This document shows positions 45,521 through 54,343 of a DNA stretch of 64,000 nt, piece by piece (the first letter of the stretch is position 1; every line of letters begins with the position of its first letter). The stretch covers positions 1 to 64,000 of the forward strand of contig NZ_JAAABI010000005.1 in the NCBI RefSeq assembly GCF_009903685.1, read 5' to 3'. This DNA is from Flagellimonas ochracea. Lineage in GTDB: Bacteria; Bacteroidota; Bacteroidia; Flavobacteriales; Flavobacteriaceae. The position numbers were made by a program, and so were the translations under genes. The notes under the pieces are model-generated. The model did no database searches, was not told where the DNA came from, and saw only the letters and a list, made by a program, of their open reading frames with translations.

Positions 45521-46600
45521 ATGAACAAAAACTATTACGCAGTTTTAATGGCCGGGGGTGTTGGTTCTCGATTTTGGCCTGTGAGTACCACTGAAAATCC
45601 CAAACAGTTCCATGACATGTTGGGGACAGGCAAAACACTTATTCAAAAAACATTCGACCGGCTTAATCGTTTTATCCCGACCGAAAACATTTTGATTCTC
45701 ACCAATGAGCGATACAATGGCCTGGTTTTGGAGCAGTTGCCCAAGGTTGCCCAAGAGCAGGTAGTGCTTGAGCCCGCCATGCGCAACACCGCTCCTTGTA
45801 TTTTATATGCCGCTTTAAAGATCCAAAAAATGAACCCAAATGCCGTTATGATAGTGGCCCCAAGTGACCATTGGATAGAGGATGAAACAGCTTTTGAGAA
45901 CGACGTGAAAGCTTGCTTTGATAAATGTGAAAAGGAAGAAGTGCTCTGTACTCTTGGCATTCAGCCCACCTTTCCAAATACTGGTTTTGGTTATATCGAG
46001 TTTGAAAAGGGAAGCTCTGAAAAACTTAAAAAGGTATCACAGTTTAGAGAAAAACCGAACTATGAAAGCGCCAAGGAGTTTTTGGCACAGGGGAATTTTC
46101 TGTGGAATGCAGGAATCTTTATGTGGGGTGTGAACACCATTGTGAATGCATTCAAAAAACATCAACCAGATCAACATCAACTGTTTAGTGAAGGAATCTC
46201 TTGTTACAATACAGGTGAAGAAAGTGCCTTTATCCAAGAAAATTATGCCAAGGCAGAAAACATTTCCATTGATTATGCTATCTTGGAGCAATCGAAATCC
46301 ATATACACCTTACCGGCTACTTTTGATTGGAACGATTTAGGTACATGGGGCGCCCTCTATGACAAGTTGGACAAAGATGACATGGGAAATGCTGTGGTAA
46401 ATGCCAAAACCTTGTTGGAAAATTCCAAAGGTAACATGATACGGTCCCCAAAGGATAAAATTGTGGTAATAGAAGGGTTGGAAGATTACATTGTTGTGGA
46501 CAAAGAAAATGTCCTTTTAATCTATCCAAAAGCCAAACAGCAAGACATTAAAAAAGTCTTGGCAGGGGTAAAAGACAAATTTGGTGATCAGTTCGCTTGA
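45521..46600 (+). CDS. manC: Mannose-1-phosphate guanylyltransferase
   Basis: The 359-residue enzyme makes GDP-mannose from mannose-1-phosphate and GTP for surface glycans. The nucleotide-binding motif MAGGVGSRFWPVS (9-21) and the NPKQFHDM segment are present, followed by the sugar-binding FREKPN near residue 176. It is a single-domain form without the C-terminal isomerase domain. It ends two bases before the DUF389 gene, so the two may share a transcript. Confidence 0.93.
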   Translation: MNKNYYAVLMAGGVGSRFWPVSTTENPKQFHDMLGTGKTLIQKTFDRLNRFIPTENILILTNERYNGLVLEQLPKVAQEQVVLEPAMRNTAPCILYAALKIQKMNPNAVMIVAPSDHWIEDETAFENDVKACFDKCEKEEVLCTLGIQPTFPNTGFGYIEFEKGSSEKLKKVSQFREKPNYESAKEFLAQGNFLWNAGIFMWGVNTIVNAFKKHQPDQHQLFSEGISCYNTGEESAFIQENYAKAENISIDYAILEQSKSIYTLPATFDWNDLGTWGALYDKLDKDDMGNAVVNAKTLLENSKGNMIRSPKDKIVVIEGLEDYIVVDKENVLLIYPKAKQQDIKKVLAGVKDKFGDQFA

Positions 46601-46602
46601 CG

Positions 46603-48057
46603 ATGAAAGAACATTTAACAGATGAAAACATTACCCCTACTTCCGATAGTGGGGATGAGGTAAAAAAGGACTTCAAAGGTCTTTTGGGCAGTGTTCGAAA
46701 GTTTTTGTCCGACCTCTTGGAAATACGCTCCAATACCGATGCGGCCGCCACCAAGGAATCCATCATAGCGGATATTCCTTTCAAAGGACACACCTCTTGG
46801 ATTTTGGTCTGCTCTATTTTTATTGCCTCGGTGGGATTGAATGCGAATTCTACAGCGGTGGTAATCGGTGCCATGCTTATTTCTCCATTGATGGGCCCCA
46901 TTTTGGGTATGGGCATGTCCCTTGCCATAAACGATATTGACACACTCCGTCGTAGTCTTAAGAATTTTGCCGTGATGGTGGTATTGAGTGTGATTACGGC
47001 ATTTTTGTTTTTCTATCTTTTCCCCCTGCGTGATGAATCTTCGGAATTGTTGGCGCGTACCAAGCCCGATATTCGGGATGTGCTCATTGCTTTTTTTGGT
47101 GGTTTGGCTTTGGTGATTGCTAGAGCAAAGAAGGGTACCATTGCCAGTGTTATTTTTGGTGTGGCCATTGCCACTGCGTTGATGCCACCACTCTGTACCG
47201 TTGGTTTTGGACTGGCCATAGGAAAACCCTGGTATGCGGCGGGAGCAATGTATCTATTTACCATAAATACCATTTTTATAGGCTTGGCAACCTTTTTGAT
47301 AATCAAATTTTTGCGTTTTCCCATGGTGCGATATGCTAACTCCCAAAGACGGAGGTTTATCGCCCGAGTAGCGTCCATTGTTGGAATCTTGGTCATGATT
47401 CCTGCCGGATTTACATTCTACCAAGTATTTCAGGAATCGCTCTTCAAGAAACAGGCTCAAGAGTTTTTGAAAGACACCATAGAAGTGTACCAATTTGATG
47501 CCTCAGGCCGATATGTGGACAATTTGACACAAATTGAATACAACGATGGCAAGACTCCTTTGATTGAATTGGTTTGTATGGGGGATGAACTGATACCGGA
47601 AAATGTGATAAACACATGGAGAACCCAAAAAAGCCAATATTCTCGATTAAAAGATGCCGAATTGCATATTATTCAGGGAGGAAAGGACGATTCTGAAGAG
47701 AAGTTCAATTATGTAAGCGAACTTTATGAAAAAAACAAAGCCGAACTCTTGAACAAAGATGAGCAAATACGATTATTGGAAGAGGAAGTGGCCAATTTGA
47801 CCAAAAACATGGGCAAACAAATCCCTTTCAGCAATATAAGCCAAGAAGCCAAGGCAAATTATGAGGACATTGCGGGTCTGAGTTTTTCCTATCAACTACA
47901 GACCGATTTTAACAAGTTGGATACTATTCCTGTTTTTGAGGTGAAATGGAAAGAAGGCATTCGGAACAATGAAAAGCAGGCAGAATTCAAAAAACTGTTG
48001 GCTTGGCTGAAATTGAGGCTTCAGGATACTACTTTGGTGGTCAAGGAGGTAGATTAG
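46603..48057 (+). CDS. DUF389-family membrane protein
   Basis: The ATG at 46603 is chosen (484 residues); an in-frame TTG two codons earlier overlaps the manC stop. The N-terminal half has about six hydrophobic helices (from residue about 68 to 275) with the family hallmarks AVVIGAMLISPLMGPILG and FFGGLALVIARAKKG. The C-terminal half is a soluble domain with a Glu/Lys-rich helix (about 365-405). The biochemical function of DUF389 is not known; some relatives lie near transport or stress genes. Confidence 0.85.
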   Translation: MKEHLTDENITPTSDSGDEVKKDFKGLLGSVRKFLSDLLEIRSNTDAAATKESIIADIPFKGHTSWILVCSIFIASVGLNANSTAVVIGAMLISPLMGPILGMGMSLAINDIDTLRRSLKNFAVMVVLSVITAFLFFYLFPLRDESSELLARTKPDIRDVLIAFFGGLALVIARAKKGTIASVIFGVAIATALMPPLCTVGFGLAIGKPWYAAGAMYLFTINTIFIGLATFLIIKFLRFPMVRYANSQRRRFIARVASIVGILVMIPAGFTFYQVFQESLFKKQAQEFLKDTIEVYQFDASGRYVDNLTQIEYNDGKTPLIELVCMGDELIPENVINTWRTQKSQYSRLKDAELHIIQGGKDDSEEKFNYVSELYEKNKAELLNKDEQIRLLEEEVANLTKNMGKQIPFSNISQEAKANYEDIAGLSFSYQLQTDFNKLDTIPVFEVKWKEGIRNNEKQAEFKKLLAWLKLRLQDTTLVVKEVD

Positions 48058-48095
48058 TCTTTAGATAACTACATCAGAAATGATTATGAGCTCCT

Positions 48096-48863
48096 TCAAT
48101 TTCGCTCTTCAATATACATCTGTCGAACCTTTTTGAACAATTCTGAAGAATAGACAAAATCAGTAACCGCTTTATTATCGGTTTTAAAGATTTCCTTGTT
48201 TGTGCCTTCCCATTCCTTGAAACCATCTTTTAAAAAGATGATTTTTTCCCCAATTTCCATTACGGAGTTCATATCATGGGTGTTGACAACCGTGGTGATG
48301 TCATATTCCTGAGTGATTTCCTGGATGAGGTTGTCAATCAAAATCGCGGTTTTTGGATCAAGTCCTGAATTAGGTTCATCGCAGAAGAGATATTTAGGGT
48401 TCATGACAATGGCACGGGCAATGGCTACACGTTTTTTCATTCCCCCAGAGATTTCCGAAGGATATTTTTTATGGGCATCGATAAGATTTACGCGTTTTAA
48501 GACAAAATCTACACGATCTTGCATTTCAGACCTAGACTGTTTAGTGAACATATCCAGTGGAAACATTACATTCCCCTCCACGGTCATAGAGTCGAAAAGC
48601 GCACTGCCTTGAAAAACCATGCCCATTTCCTGCCTTAGATTACGGCGCTCCTTGATGGAAAGCTCAGAATAATATTGACCATTGTAACATATTTGACCTT
48701 CTTCCGGTTCAAAAAGCCCCAGAAGACATTTTAAAAAGACAGTTTTTCCAGAGCCACTTTGACCAATGATCAAATTGGTCTTTCCTTGCTCAAAAGTAGT
48801 GTTGATACCCTTCAGTACATGGGTGTCTCCAAATGATTTATGTAGATTTTCGACAATAATCAT
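48096..48863 (-). CDS. mlaF: MlaF-type ABC transporter ATPase
   Basis: The start is set at the ATG at 48863 (MIIVENLHKSFG, 255 residues); a reading frame 20 codons longer is ignored because it lies inside mlaE. Walker A GQSGSGKT, signature ISGGMKKRV and Walker B YLFCDEPNSGLD are clear. The ATG overlaps the mlaE stop by one base. With MlaE it moves phospholipids between the membranes to keep outer-membrane asymmetry. The MCE-domain partner (MlaD) is not here. Confidence 0.92.
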   Translation of the reverse strand: MIIVENLHKSFGDTHVLKGINTTFEQGKTNLIIGQSGSGKTVFLKCLLGLFEPEEGQICYNGQYYSELSIKERRNLRQEMGMVFQGSALFDSMTVEGNVMFPLDMFTKQSRSEMQDRVDFVLKRVNLIDAHKKYPSEISGGMKKRVAIARAIVMNPKYLFCDEPNSGLDPKTAILIDNLIQEITQEYDITTVVNTHDMNSVMEIGEKIIFLKDGFKEWEGTNKEIFKTDNKAVTDFVYSSELFKKVRQMYIEERN

Positions 48864-49600
48864 TAGCCCAATAGTAATTGTGTTAGGATATAGTTCAATA
48901 TTATAATGACCACACTGGTCCAAACAAAAGCCGTAGTGCTGGCCTTTCCAACCTCCAACGCCCCGCCCGTCATGTAAAACCCATGAAAAGAAGGCAATGT
49001 GGCGATTATGAAAGCAAAGAAAAAGGTTTTAATAAATGCATAGGTGACATGAAACGAATCAAAATCCATTTGTAACCCCTTGATGAACTCACCGCTAGGT
49101 GCAAAACCACCAAAAATTGCAGCGGTCCAACCACCCCAAATACCTACAAACATGGCAATGGCCACTGCAAAAGGATACATGAGCATGGCAATGATTTTTG
49201 GAAAAACCAAATAGTTGAGTGAATTAACACCCATGACCTCCAAGGCGTCAATTTGTTCAGTAACCCGCATGGTGCCAATGCTTGAAGTGATGTAGGACCC
49301 TACTTTTCCTGCCATTATGATGGAGGTGAAGGTCGGAGCAAATTCCAGTATTACCGATTGACGGGTAGCAAAACCGATAAGGCTTTTGGGCAAAAAGGGA
49401 CTGGTTAAGTTTAAAGCTGTTTGAATGGTGACTACGCCTCCAATGAAAAAGGAGATGAAAATGATGATACCCATGGAGCCATAGATAAGTTCATCAATTT
49501 CCTTTAAGATAAGGGATCTCATTATGGGCCACTTGGTCGGTTTTTTAAATACTTCCCAAATCATGATGAAGTATTTCCCAATCGCTTCAAGGTAGTTCAT
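48863..49600 (-). CDS. mlaE: MlaE-type ABC transporter permease
   Basis: The 245-residue protein begins MNYLEAIGKYF at 49600; an ORF start 16 codons further upstream is less likely. It has about five to six helices and the MlaE motif block LEFAPTFTSIIMAGKVGS (about residues 95-112) and EQIDALEVMGVNSLNYLVFPKI (in parts, about 125-145). It lies head-to-tail with mlaF and is followed by no other mla gene. Confidence 0.92.
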   Translation of the reverse strand: MNYLEAIGKYFIMIWEVFKKPTKWPIMRSLILKEIDELIYGSMGIIIFISFFIGGVVTIQTALNLTSPFLPKSLIGFATRQSVILEFAPTFTSIIMAGKVGSYITSSIGTMRVTEQIDALEVMGVNSLNYLVFPKIIAMLMYPFAVAIAMFVGIWGGWTAAIFGGFAPSGEFIKGLQMDFDSFHVTYAFIKTFFFAFIIATLPSFHGFYMTGGALEVGKASTTAFVWTSVVIIILNYILTQLLLG

Positions 49601-49716
49601 GTATTCAATTTGGTCTTGCGTGCATAAAAATAACAATATTGTCAGCATTTAACCTTCAATTAATCTTTTTAAAGGATTAATGAATAATTTTGTGATCGCT
49701 CGGTTAAAAGAAATCC

Positions 49717-51387
49717 ATGAAAAACACGAATCTTATCGTCCTTTTTATCGCATTGTTGTTTGTTGGAATGACCTACGGTCAGCGACGCAAAAAAGACATG
49801 ATAGAGGAACCTCCCGTTGAAATTGCCCAAAACCCCAAATTGGTGGTGGGTATAGTGGTGGACCAAATGCGTTATGATTATTTAACCCGGTTTTGGAGCC
49901 ATTATGGTGATGGGGGATTCAAAAGAATGATAGGTGAGGGTTTTCTTTGTAAAAATCACCACTTCAATTATGCTCCCACGAGCACGGGACCTGGACACGC
50001 CTCGGTTTATACCGGAACTACCCCAGCTACGCATGGTATAATCGGCAATAACTGGTATGACAAGATTCGAGATAAAGAAGTGTATTGCGCCTCGGATGAA
50101 AACTATGAATCCTTGGGAACCGAAACGGAAGCAGGAAAAATGTCGCCCCATCGCTTATTGACCACTACAATTACGGACCAACTACGTCTGCACACCCAAA
50201 AGAGAGGCAAGGTAATCGCTGTTGCTTTAAAGGATAGAGGAGCTGTATTGCCGGGAGGGCATATGGCCAATGCAGCCTATTGGTTTGAAGGTGAGAATGT
50301 AGGCCAATGGGTAAGCAGTAGGTATTATATGGACCTACTTCCAAAATGGGTAGTCGATTTTAACGCTTCAGACAGAATAAAGGCCTATAAAAAGGAATGG
50401 AATACGTTAAAAGATATCAAATTGTATGTAGAAAGTGGCCCTGACAATACAAAATATGAGACCCCTTTTGATGATGAGGAAAATCCGGTATTCCCACATG
50501 CTACACCCAATTTGTTGAGCAAAGAAAGGGATTTTGAAATTTTAAAGTATACCCCATACGGCAACAATCTTACGGCAGATTTCGCATTGGAAGCACTGGA
50601 AAATGAAGGTTTAGGGTCTGATGGCATAACGGATTTTTTATCCATCAGTTTTTCCAGTACCGATTATATTGGGCATAAATATGGTGTGAATTCCAAGGAA
50701 GTACAGGACACTTATTTACGTTTGGATTTAGATTTAGAACGTATATTGACCATGTTGGACGAAAAAGTAGGTATCGGACAATATACCGTCTTTTTAACAG
50801 CCGATCACGGCGCAGTGAATGTGCCTGCCTATCTAAAGGATGAAAAAATTCCGGCTGGATATCTGGACATGGATGAAATGAAAACAAAATTTACCGATTT
50901 CTTGAAATATCGATATGGCACTACCGATATTGTAAAAAATATTTCAAATTATCAAGTGTTTTTAGACCATAAGGTAATTGCAAATCTTGATATTGATTTA
51001 GAAGATGTCCAAGAAGAAATCGCTATGGAGCTCCTGGGATATGAATATATAAATCAGGTATTCACAGGTTTCCAAATGTGGCAAAATAATTACGATTCCG
51101 GAATTCCCTATGTTTTACAGCAGGGATATAATCAAGGACGTTCTGGAGACATCCTATTTGTGCTTAGACCTGGATATGCCTCTTACAGAACTACAGGCTC
51201 AACCCACGGCTCTCCCATGATTTACGACACCCATGTGCCATTGGTATTCTACGGAAAAGGAATCAAGAAAGGAAGCACGGTGAATCGAACCGAAATTCCC
51301 GATATTGCTCCTACTATTGCTACTTTGTTGGGTATAGCCTTTCCAAATGGGACTACAGGTACTCCGATAGCTGAGGTTTTGGACTGA
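49717..51387 (+). CDS. PafA-like alkaline phosphatase
   Basis: The 556-residue exported enzyme has a signal peptide (about 1-22, MTYGQ) and the alkaline phosphatase superfamily fold. Nucleophile Thr90 lies in TSTGPGHAS, with D49 in VVDQMR as a metal ligand. N111 and the pair K172/R174 (LKDRGAV) match the phosphate-binding Asn, Lys and Arg of Flavobacterium PafA at the same spacing, and TADHGAVNVP holds the later metal Asp-His. It should release phosphate from monoesters in the periplasm. It is monocistronic. Confidence 0.9.
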   Translation: MKNTNLIVLFIALLFVGMTYGQRRKKDMIEEPPVEIAQNPKLVVGIVVDQMRYDYLTRFWSHYGDGGFKRMIGEGFLCKNHHFNYAPTSTGPGHASVYTGTTPATHGIIGNNWYDKIRDKEVYCASDENYESLGTETEAGKMSPHRLLTTTITDQLRLHTQKRGKVIAVALKDRGAVLPGGHMANAAYWFEGENVGQWVSSRYYMDLLPKWVVDFNASDRIKAYKKEWNTLKDIKLYVESGPDNTKYETPFDDEENPVFPHATPNLLSKERDFEILKYTPYGNNLTADFALEALENEGLGSDGITDFLSISFSSTDYIGHKYGVNSKEVQDTYLRLDLDLERILTMLDEKVGIGQYTVFLTADHGAVNVPAYLKDEKIPAGYLDMDEMKTKFTDFLKYRYGTTDIVKNISNYQVFLDHKVIANLDIDLEDVQEEIAMELLGYEYINQVFTGFQMWQNNYDSGIPYVLQQGYNQGRSGDILFVLRPGYASYRTTGSTHGSPMIYDTHVPLVFYGKGIKKGSTVNRTEIPDIAPTIATLLGIAFPNGTTGTPIAEVLD

Positions 51388-51416
51388 TTTTTACATTCAC
51401 AGCCTAAAGTTTGATA

Positions 51417-51683
51417 CTACCATTTGATGACAATTAGTTTTTTCAAAGTCACTTTTTCAGTTTTTAGTTCTCTAAACTTCGCAATGTAGGTGCCATTTGC
51501 CAGACTTTCTGTATCTAGTCGTTTTCCTATATTCTTAGTCGAAATTAATCTACCTGCCAAATCAAAAATTTCAACTTGGAATTCTGATTCATCATCTGCT
51601 TTAATATTGAAATATTCGTTTGATGGATTAGGATAGATTACTATAGAATTATCTTCGGCTGTATTTTCATCTGCTTCATCCAA
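51417..51683 (-). pseudogene. Severed type IX C-terminal sorting domain
   Basis: This 88-codon stretch ends in a type A CTD of the type IX system: IVIYPNPSNEYFNI, then FDLAGRLI, LANGTYIAKF and a Lys-rich end. It is in the same reading frame as the repeat protein gene upstream and is separated from it only by a TGA and a short acidic linker. It has no signal peptide of its own, so it cannot be secreted alone. It is the lost tail of the protein encoded at 51759-54095. Confidence 0.85.
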
Positions 51684-51737
51684 TGTGACAGCTTCCTCAG
51701 TTTGCTCATCATTTTCTGAAGCGGTGTTAGATTCTTC

Positions 51738-53156
51738 TACATCCAGGGTGTCGGGGTCTCAGTCGTCATCGATCCCGTTGTATGGGACCTCGTCGGCACC
51801 GGGGTTGACCGCCGCATCGTTGTCGTCACAGTCGTCCACGTTGGCGAACCCGTCCCCGTCCAGGTCGTCATCGGGCGTTGCGGGGTCGCAGTCATCGTCG
51901 ATGCCGTTGTAGGGCAGCTCGACCGCACCGGGGTTGACCGCCGCATCGTTGTCGTCACAGTCATCGGCGTTGGGGAAGCCGTCGCCGTCCAGGTCGTCAT
52001 CGGGCGTTGCGGGGTCGCAGTCGTCATCGATCCCGTTGTAGGGGACCTCGCCGGCACCTGGGTTGACCGCGGCATCGTTGTCGTCACAGTCGTCCACGTT
52101 GGCGAAACCGTCGCCGTCCAGGTCGTCATCGGGCGTTGCGGGGTCGCAATCGTCATCGATCCCGTTGTAGGGGACCTCGCCGGCACCGGGGTTGACCGCC
52201 GCATCGTTGTCGTCACAATCATCGGCATTGGCGAAGCCGTCCCCGTCCAGGTCGTCGTCGGGGGTGCCCGGGTCGCAGTCATCGTCGATGCCGTTGTAGG
52301 GCAGCTCGACCGCACCGGGGTTGACCGCGGCATCGTTGTCGTCACAGTCATCGGCATTGGCGAAGCCGTCCCCGTCCAGGTCGTCATCGGGCGTTTCGGG
52401 GTCGCAGTCATCGTCGATGCCGTTGTAGGGCAGCTCGACCGCACCGGGGTTGACCGCGGCATCGTTGTCGTCACAGTCGTCCACGTTGGCGAAACCGTCC
52501 CCGTCCAGGTCGTCGTCGGGCGTTGCGGGGTCGCAGTCATCGTCGATGCCGTTGTAGGGCAGCTCGACCGCACCGGGGTTGACCGCGGCATCGTTGTCGT
52601 CACAGTCGTCCACGTTGGCGAACCCGTCCCCGTCCAGGTCGTCATCGGGCGTTGCGGGGTCGCAGTCGTCATCGATCCCGTTGTAGGGGACCTCGTCGGC
52701 ACCGGGGTTGACCGCCGCATCGTTGTCGTCACAGTCATCGGCATTGGCGAAGCCGTCCCCGTCCAGGTCGTCATCGGGCGTTGCGGGGTCGCAGTCATCG
52801 TCGATCTCGTTGTAGGGGAACTCGTCGGCACTGGGGTTGACCGCGGCATCGTTGTCGTCACAGTCGTCCACGTTGGCGAAACCGTCCCCGTCCAGATCGT
52901 CGTCGGGCGTCCCGGGGTCGCAGTCATCGTCGATGCCGTTGTAGGGCAGCTCGACCGCACCGGGGTTGACCGCGGCATCGTTGTCGTCACAGTCGTCCGC
53001 ATTGGCAAAGCCGTCCCCGTCCAGGTCGTCGTCGGGCGTTGCGGGGTCGCAGTCGTCATCGATCCCGTTGTAGGGGACCTCGTCGGCATTAGGGCTAATT
53101 GCTGAATCGAAGTCGTCACAGTCCAAATCGCTGGGTACACCATCATTATCAAAGTC
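51738..53156 (-). repeat. Eleven 129-bp tandem repeats coding MopE-type Asp/Cys units
   Basis: Eleven head-to-tail units of 43 codons run from codon 314 of the secreted protein. Each encodes DLDGDGFAN(A/V)DDCDDND then AAVNPGA..., ending YNGIDDDCDP. The first unit is divergent; the other ten differ at a few positions only. The DNA is strongly GC-rich (43 of 60 bases at 52261-52320), unlike the flanks. The last unit carries the TGA at 51759-51761. Confidence 0.95.
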
Positions 53157-54095
53157 GATTACTCCAATCCCATAATGAAGACTCATGTACTCATTAATGG
53201 CCGTTGCACATTGCTCCGCAAATTGTTCTCTACCAGGCTCTCCACCATTAATTCGAATATCTTGGTCACACTCAATTTGGAACGCATCGATTTCTTCACT
53301 AAAGAATGCTCCGTTTTCATATACAATGTAACCTCCATTAAAATAAGGGTCTCCAAATTCTGGAAAAGGATCAGCTGGGCTGGGTACGGCTGGGTAGCCC
53401 TTATTGTGAATGAGTGCACCGAAACTTAAGGGTCCCCTGACCAATTCGGCGTGTTCAAGATTCAATACATTGTCATTTATTAAATTTTTGGTACTGTTTC
53501 TATTGATATGAAAAGGAGTATTTAGCTCGTCGTCCGATTTATTAAGATCGGTATGAGTCAAAATATATCCCAGTTCTATTCGCTGTATCGGATGCCCATG
53601 TCCGTGCAGATCTATTAAAAGACCTCTTCCATAATCTTGAATTATTTTGTTTTTGGTTGTTTCAAGGTAATTGTGATAGTTGTTCCAGGCTTCTACTCCT
53701 ATTGGATCACCATCGGCACCTTCTTCTATCGCCCTATTGGTATCTAGTTTGCTTCGGTCCAAAAGATTAATGACGACGTGTGGATAAAAACCTGTTTGGT
53801 CATGAAAATACTGAGTAATGCTTCTTCCTATTTCTTGGGTAAATGAATCTCTAGAATAATTACAACCATTGCAATTCCTGTCGGCAATTTCGTCAGGCAC
53901 CAAGTATCCGCCATGGGGTACAGAAATGATTAACGGATAGTTTCCGGCGATATATTCTATGTATCCTGTGTCGTCAAAATAACTTTGCCCGGGAGTTTGT
54001 GCTTCACTAGTACTTGGAAAAAAGATAATGAAGAGCATACAAAGTAAAACCACGGTAGAGTTATGCAAAGCGAATAGAGTGGTAGTTTTTTTCAT
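51759..54095 (-). CDS. Secreted N-formylglutamate amidohydrolase-like protein with MopE repeats, truncated
   Basis: The 778-residue product has a signal peptide (about 1-32), a catalytic-type domain (about 45-305) resembling N-formylglutamate amidohydrolase, with SVPHGG at 58-63, DRSKLDTNR at 113-121 and IDLHGHGHP at 161-169 as likely metal/active residues, and then eleven 43-residue repeats of the copper-binding MopE type rich in Asp and Cys. The frame stops at TGA in the eleventh repeat, where every other unit has TGC (Cys). One G-to-T base change (plus strand, 51759) explains it. Read-through would give an 892-residue protein ending in a type IX sorting domain. It may be a recent nonsense mutation or a sequencing error. 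Confidence 0.88.
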   Translation of the reverse strand: MKKTTTLFALHNSTVVLLCMLFIIFFPSTSEAQTPGQSYFDDTGYIEYIAGNYPLIISVPHGGYLVPDEIADRNCNGCNYSRDSFTQEIGRSITQYFHDQTGFYPHVVINLLDRSKLDTNRAIEEGADGDPIGVEAWNNYHNYLETTKNKIIQDYGRGLLIDLHGHGHPIQRIELGYILTHTDLNKSDDELNTPFHINRNSTKNLINDNVLNLEHAELVRGPLSFGALIHNKGYPAVPSPADPFPEFGDPYFNGGYIVYENGAFFSEEIDAFQIECDQDIRINGGEPGREQFAEQCATAINEYMSLHYGIGVIDFDNDGVPSDLDCDDFDSAISPNADEVPYNGIDDDCDPATPDDDLDGDGFANADDCDDNDAAVNPGAVELPYNGIDDDCDPGTPDDDLDGDGFANVDDCDDNDAAVNPSADEFPYNEIDDDCDPATPDDDLDGDGFANADDCDDNDAAVNPGADEVPYNGIDDDCDPATPDDDLDGDGFANVDDCDDNDAAVNPGAVELPYNGIDDDCDPATPDDDLDGDGFANVDDCDDNDAAVNPGAVELPYNGIDDDCDPETPDDDLDGDGFANADDCDDNDAAVNPGAVELPYNGIDDDCDPGTPDDDLDGDGFANADDCDDNDAAVNPGAGEVPYNGIDDDCDPATPDDDLDGDGFANVDDCDDNDAAVNPGAGEVPYNGIDDDCDPATPDDDLDGDGFPNADDCDDNDAAVNPGAVELPYNGIDDDCDPATPDDDLDGDGFANVDDCDDNDAAVNPGADEVPYNGIDDD

Positions 54096-54343
54096 TCCAA
54101 TCGATTTCCGAATTAGCTTCCATCTCCTTAAAGTAGAACCTTGGGACGCTTTTGACAGTTTCCAATTGACGAATGCCTAATTTCAGTTAACCAATTGAAG
54201 GTCAAACATGTATAAGTGTTTAAATGTATTAATTAAGTGATATTTTGAAAAAGTAAAATCTTAGGTGTTGATAAGAAAAAACGTATATCAAAGAGATAAT
54301 TGTCCTAAATGTTTTACTGTTTTAAATTTCTTTAGAAGTCTAT

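Noticed and set aside
48864..48923. N-terminal extension of the mlaF frame (20 codons)
   Set aside because: It lies in the 3' end of mlaE in another frame; the ATG at 48863, overlapping the mlaE stop, fits ATPase homologs.
51737..53152. Long Thr/Met-rich frame on the minus strand over the repeats
   Set aside because: It is the +1 frame of the MopE repeats, kept open by the GC-rich 129-bp period (a multiple of three). It has no signal peptide or fold.
51738..53156. Possible CRISPR array
   Set aside because: The units are contiguous, have no unique spacers, and are in frame with the protein repeat.
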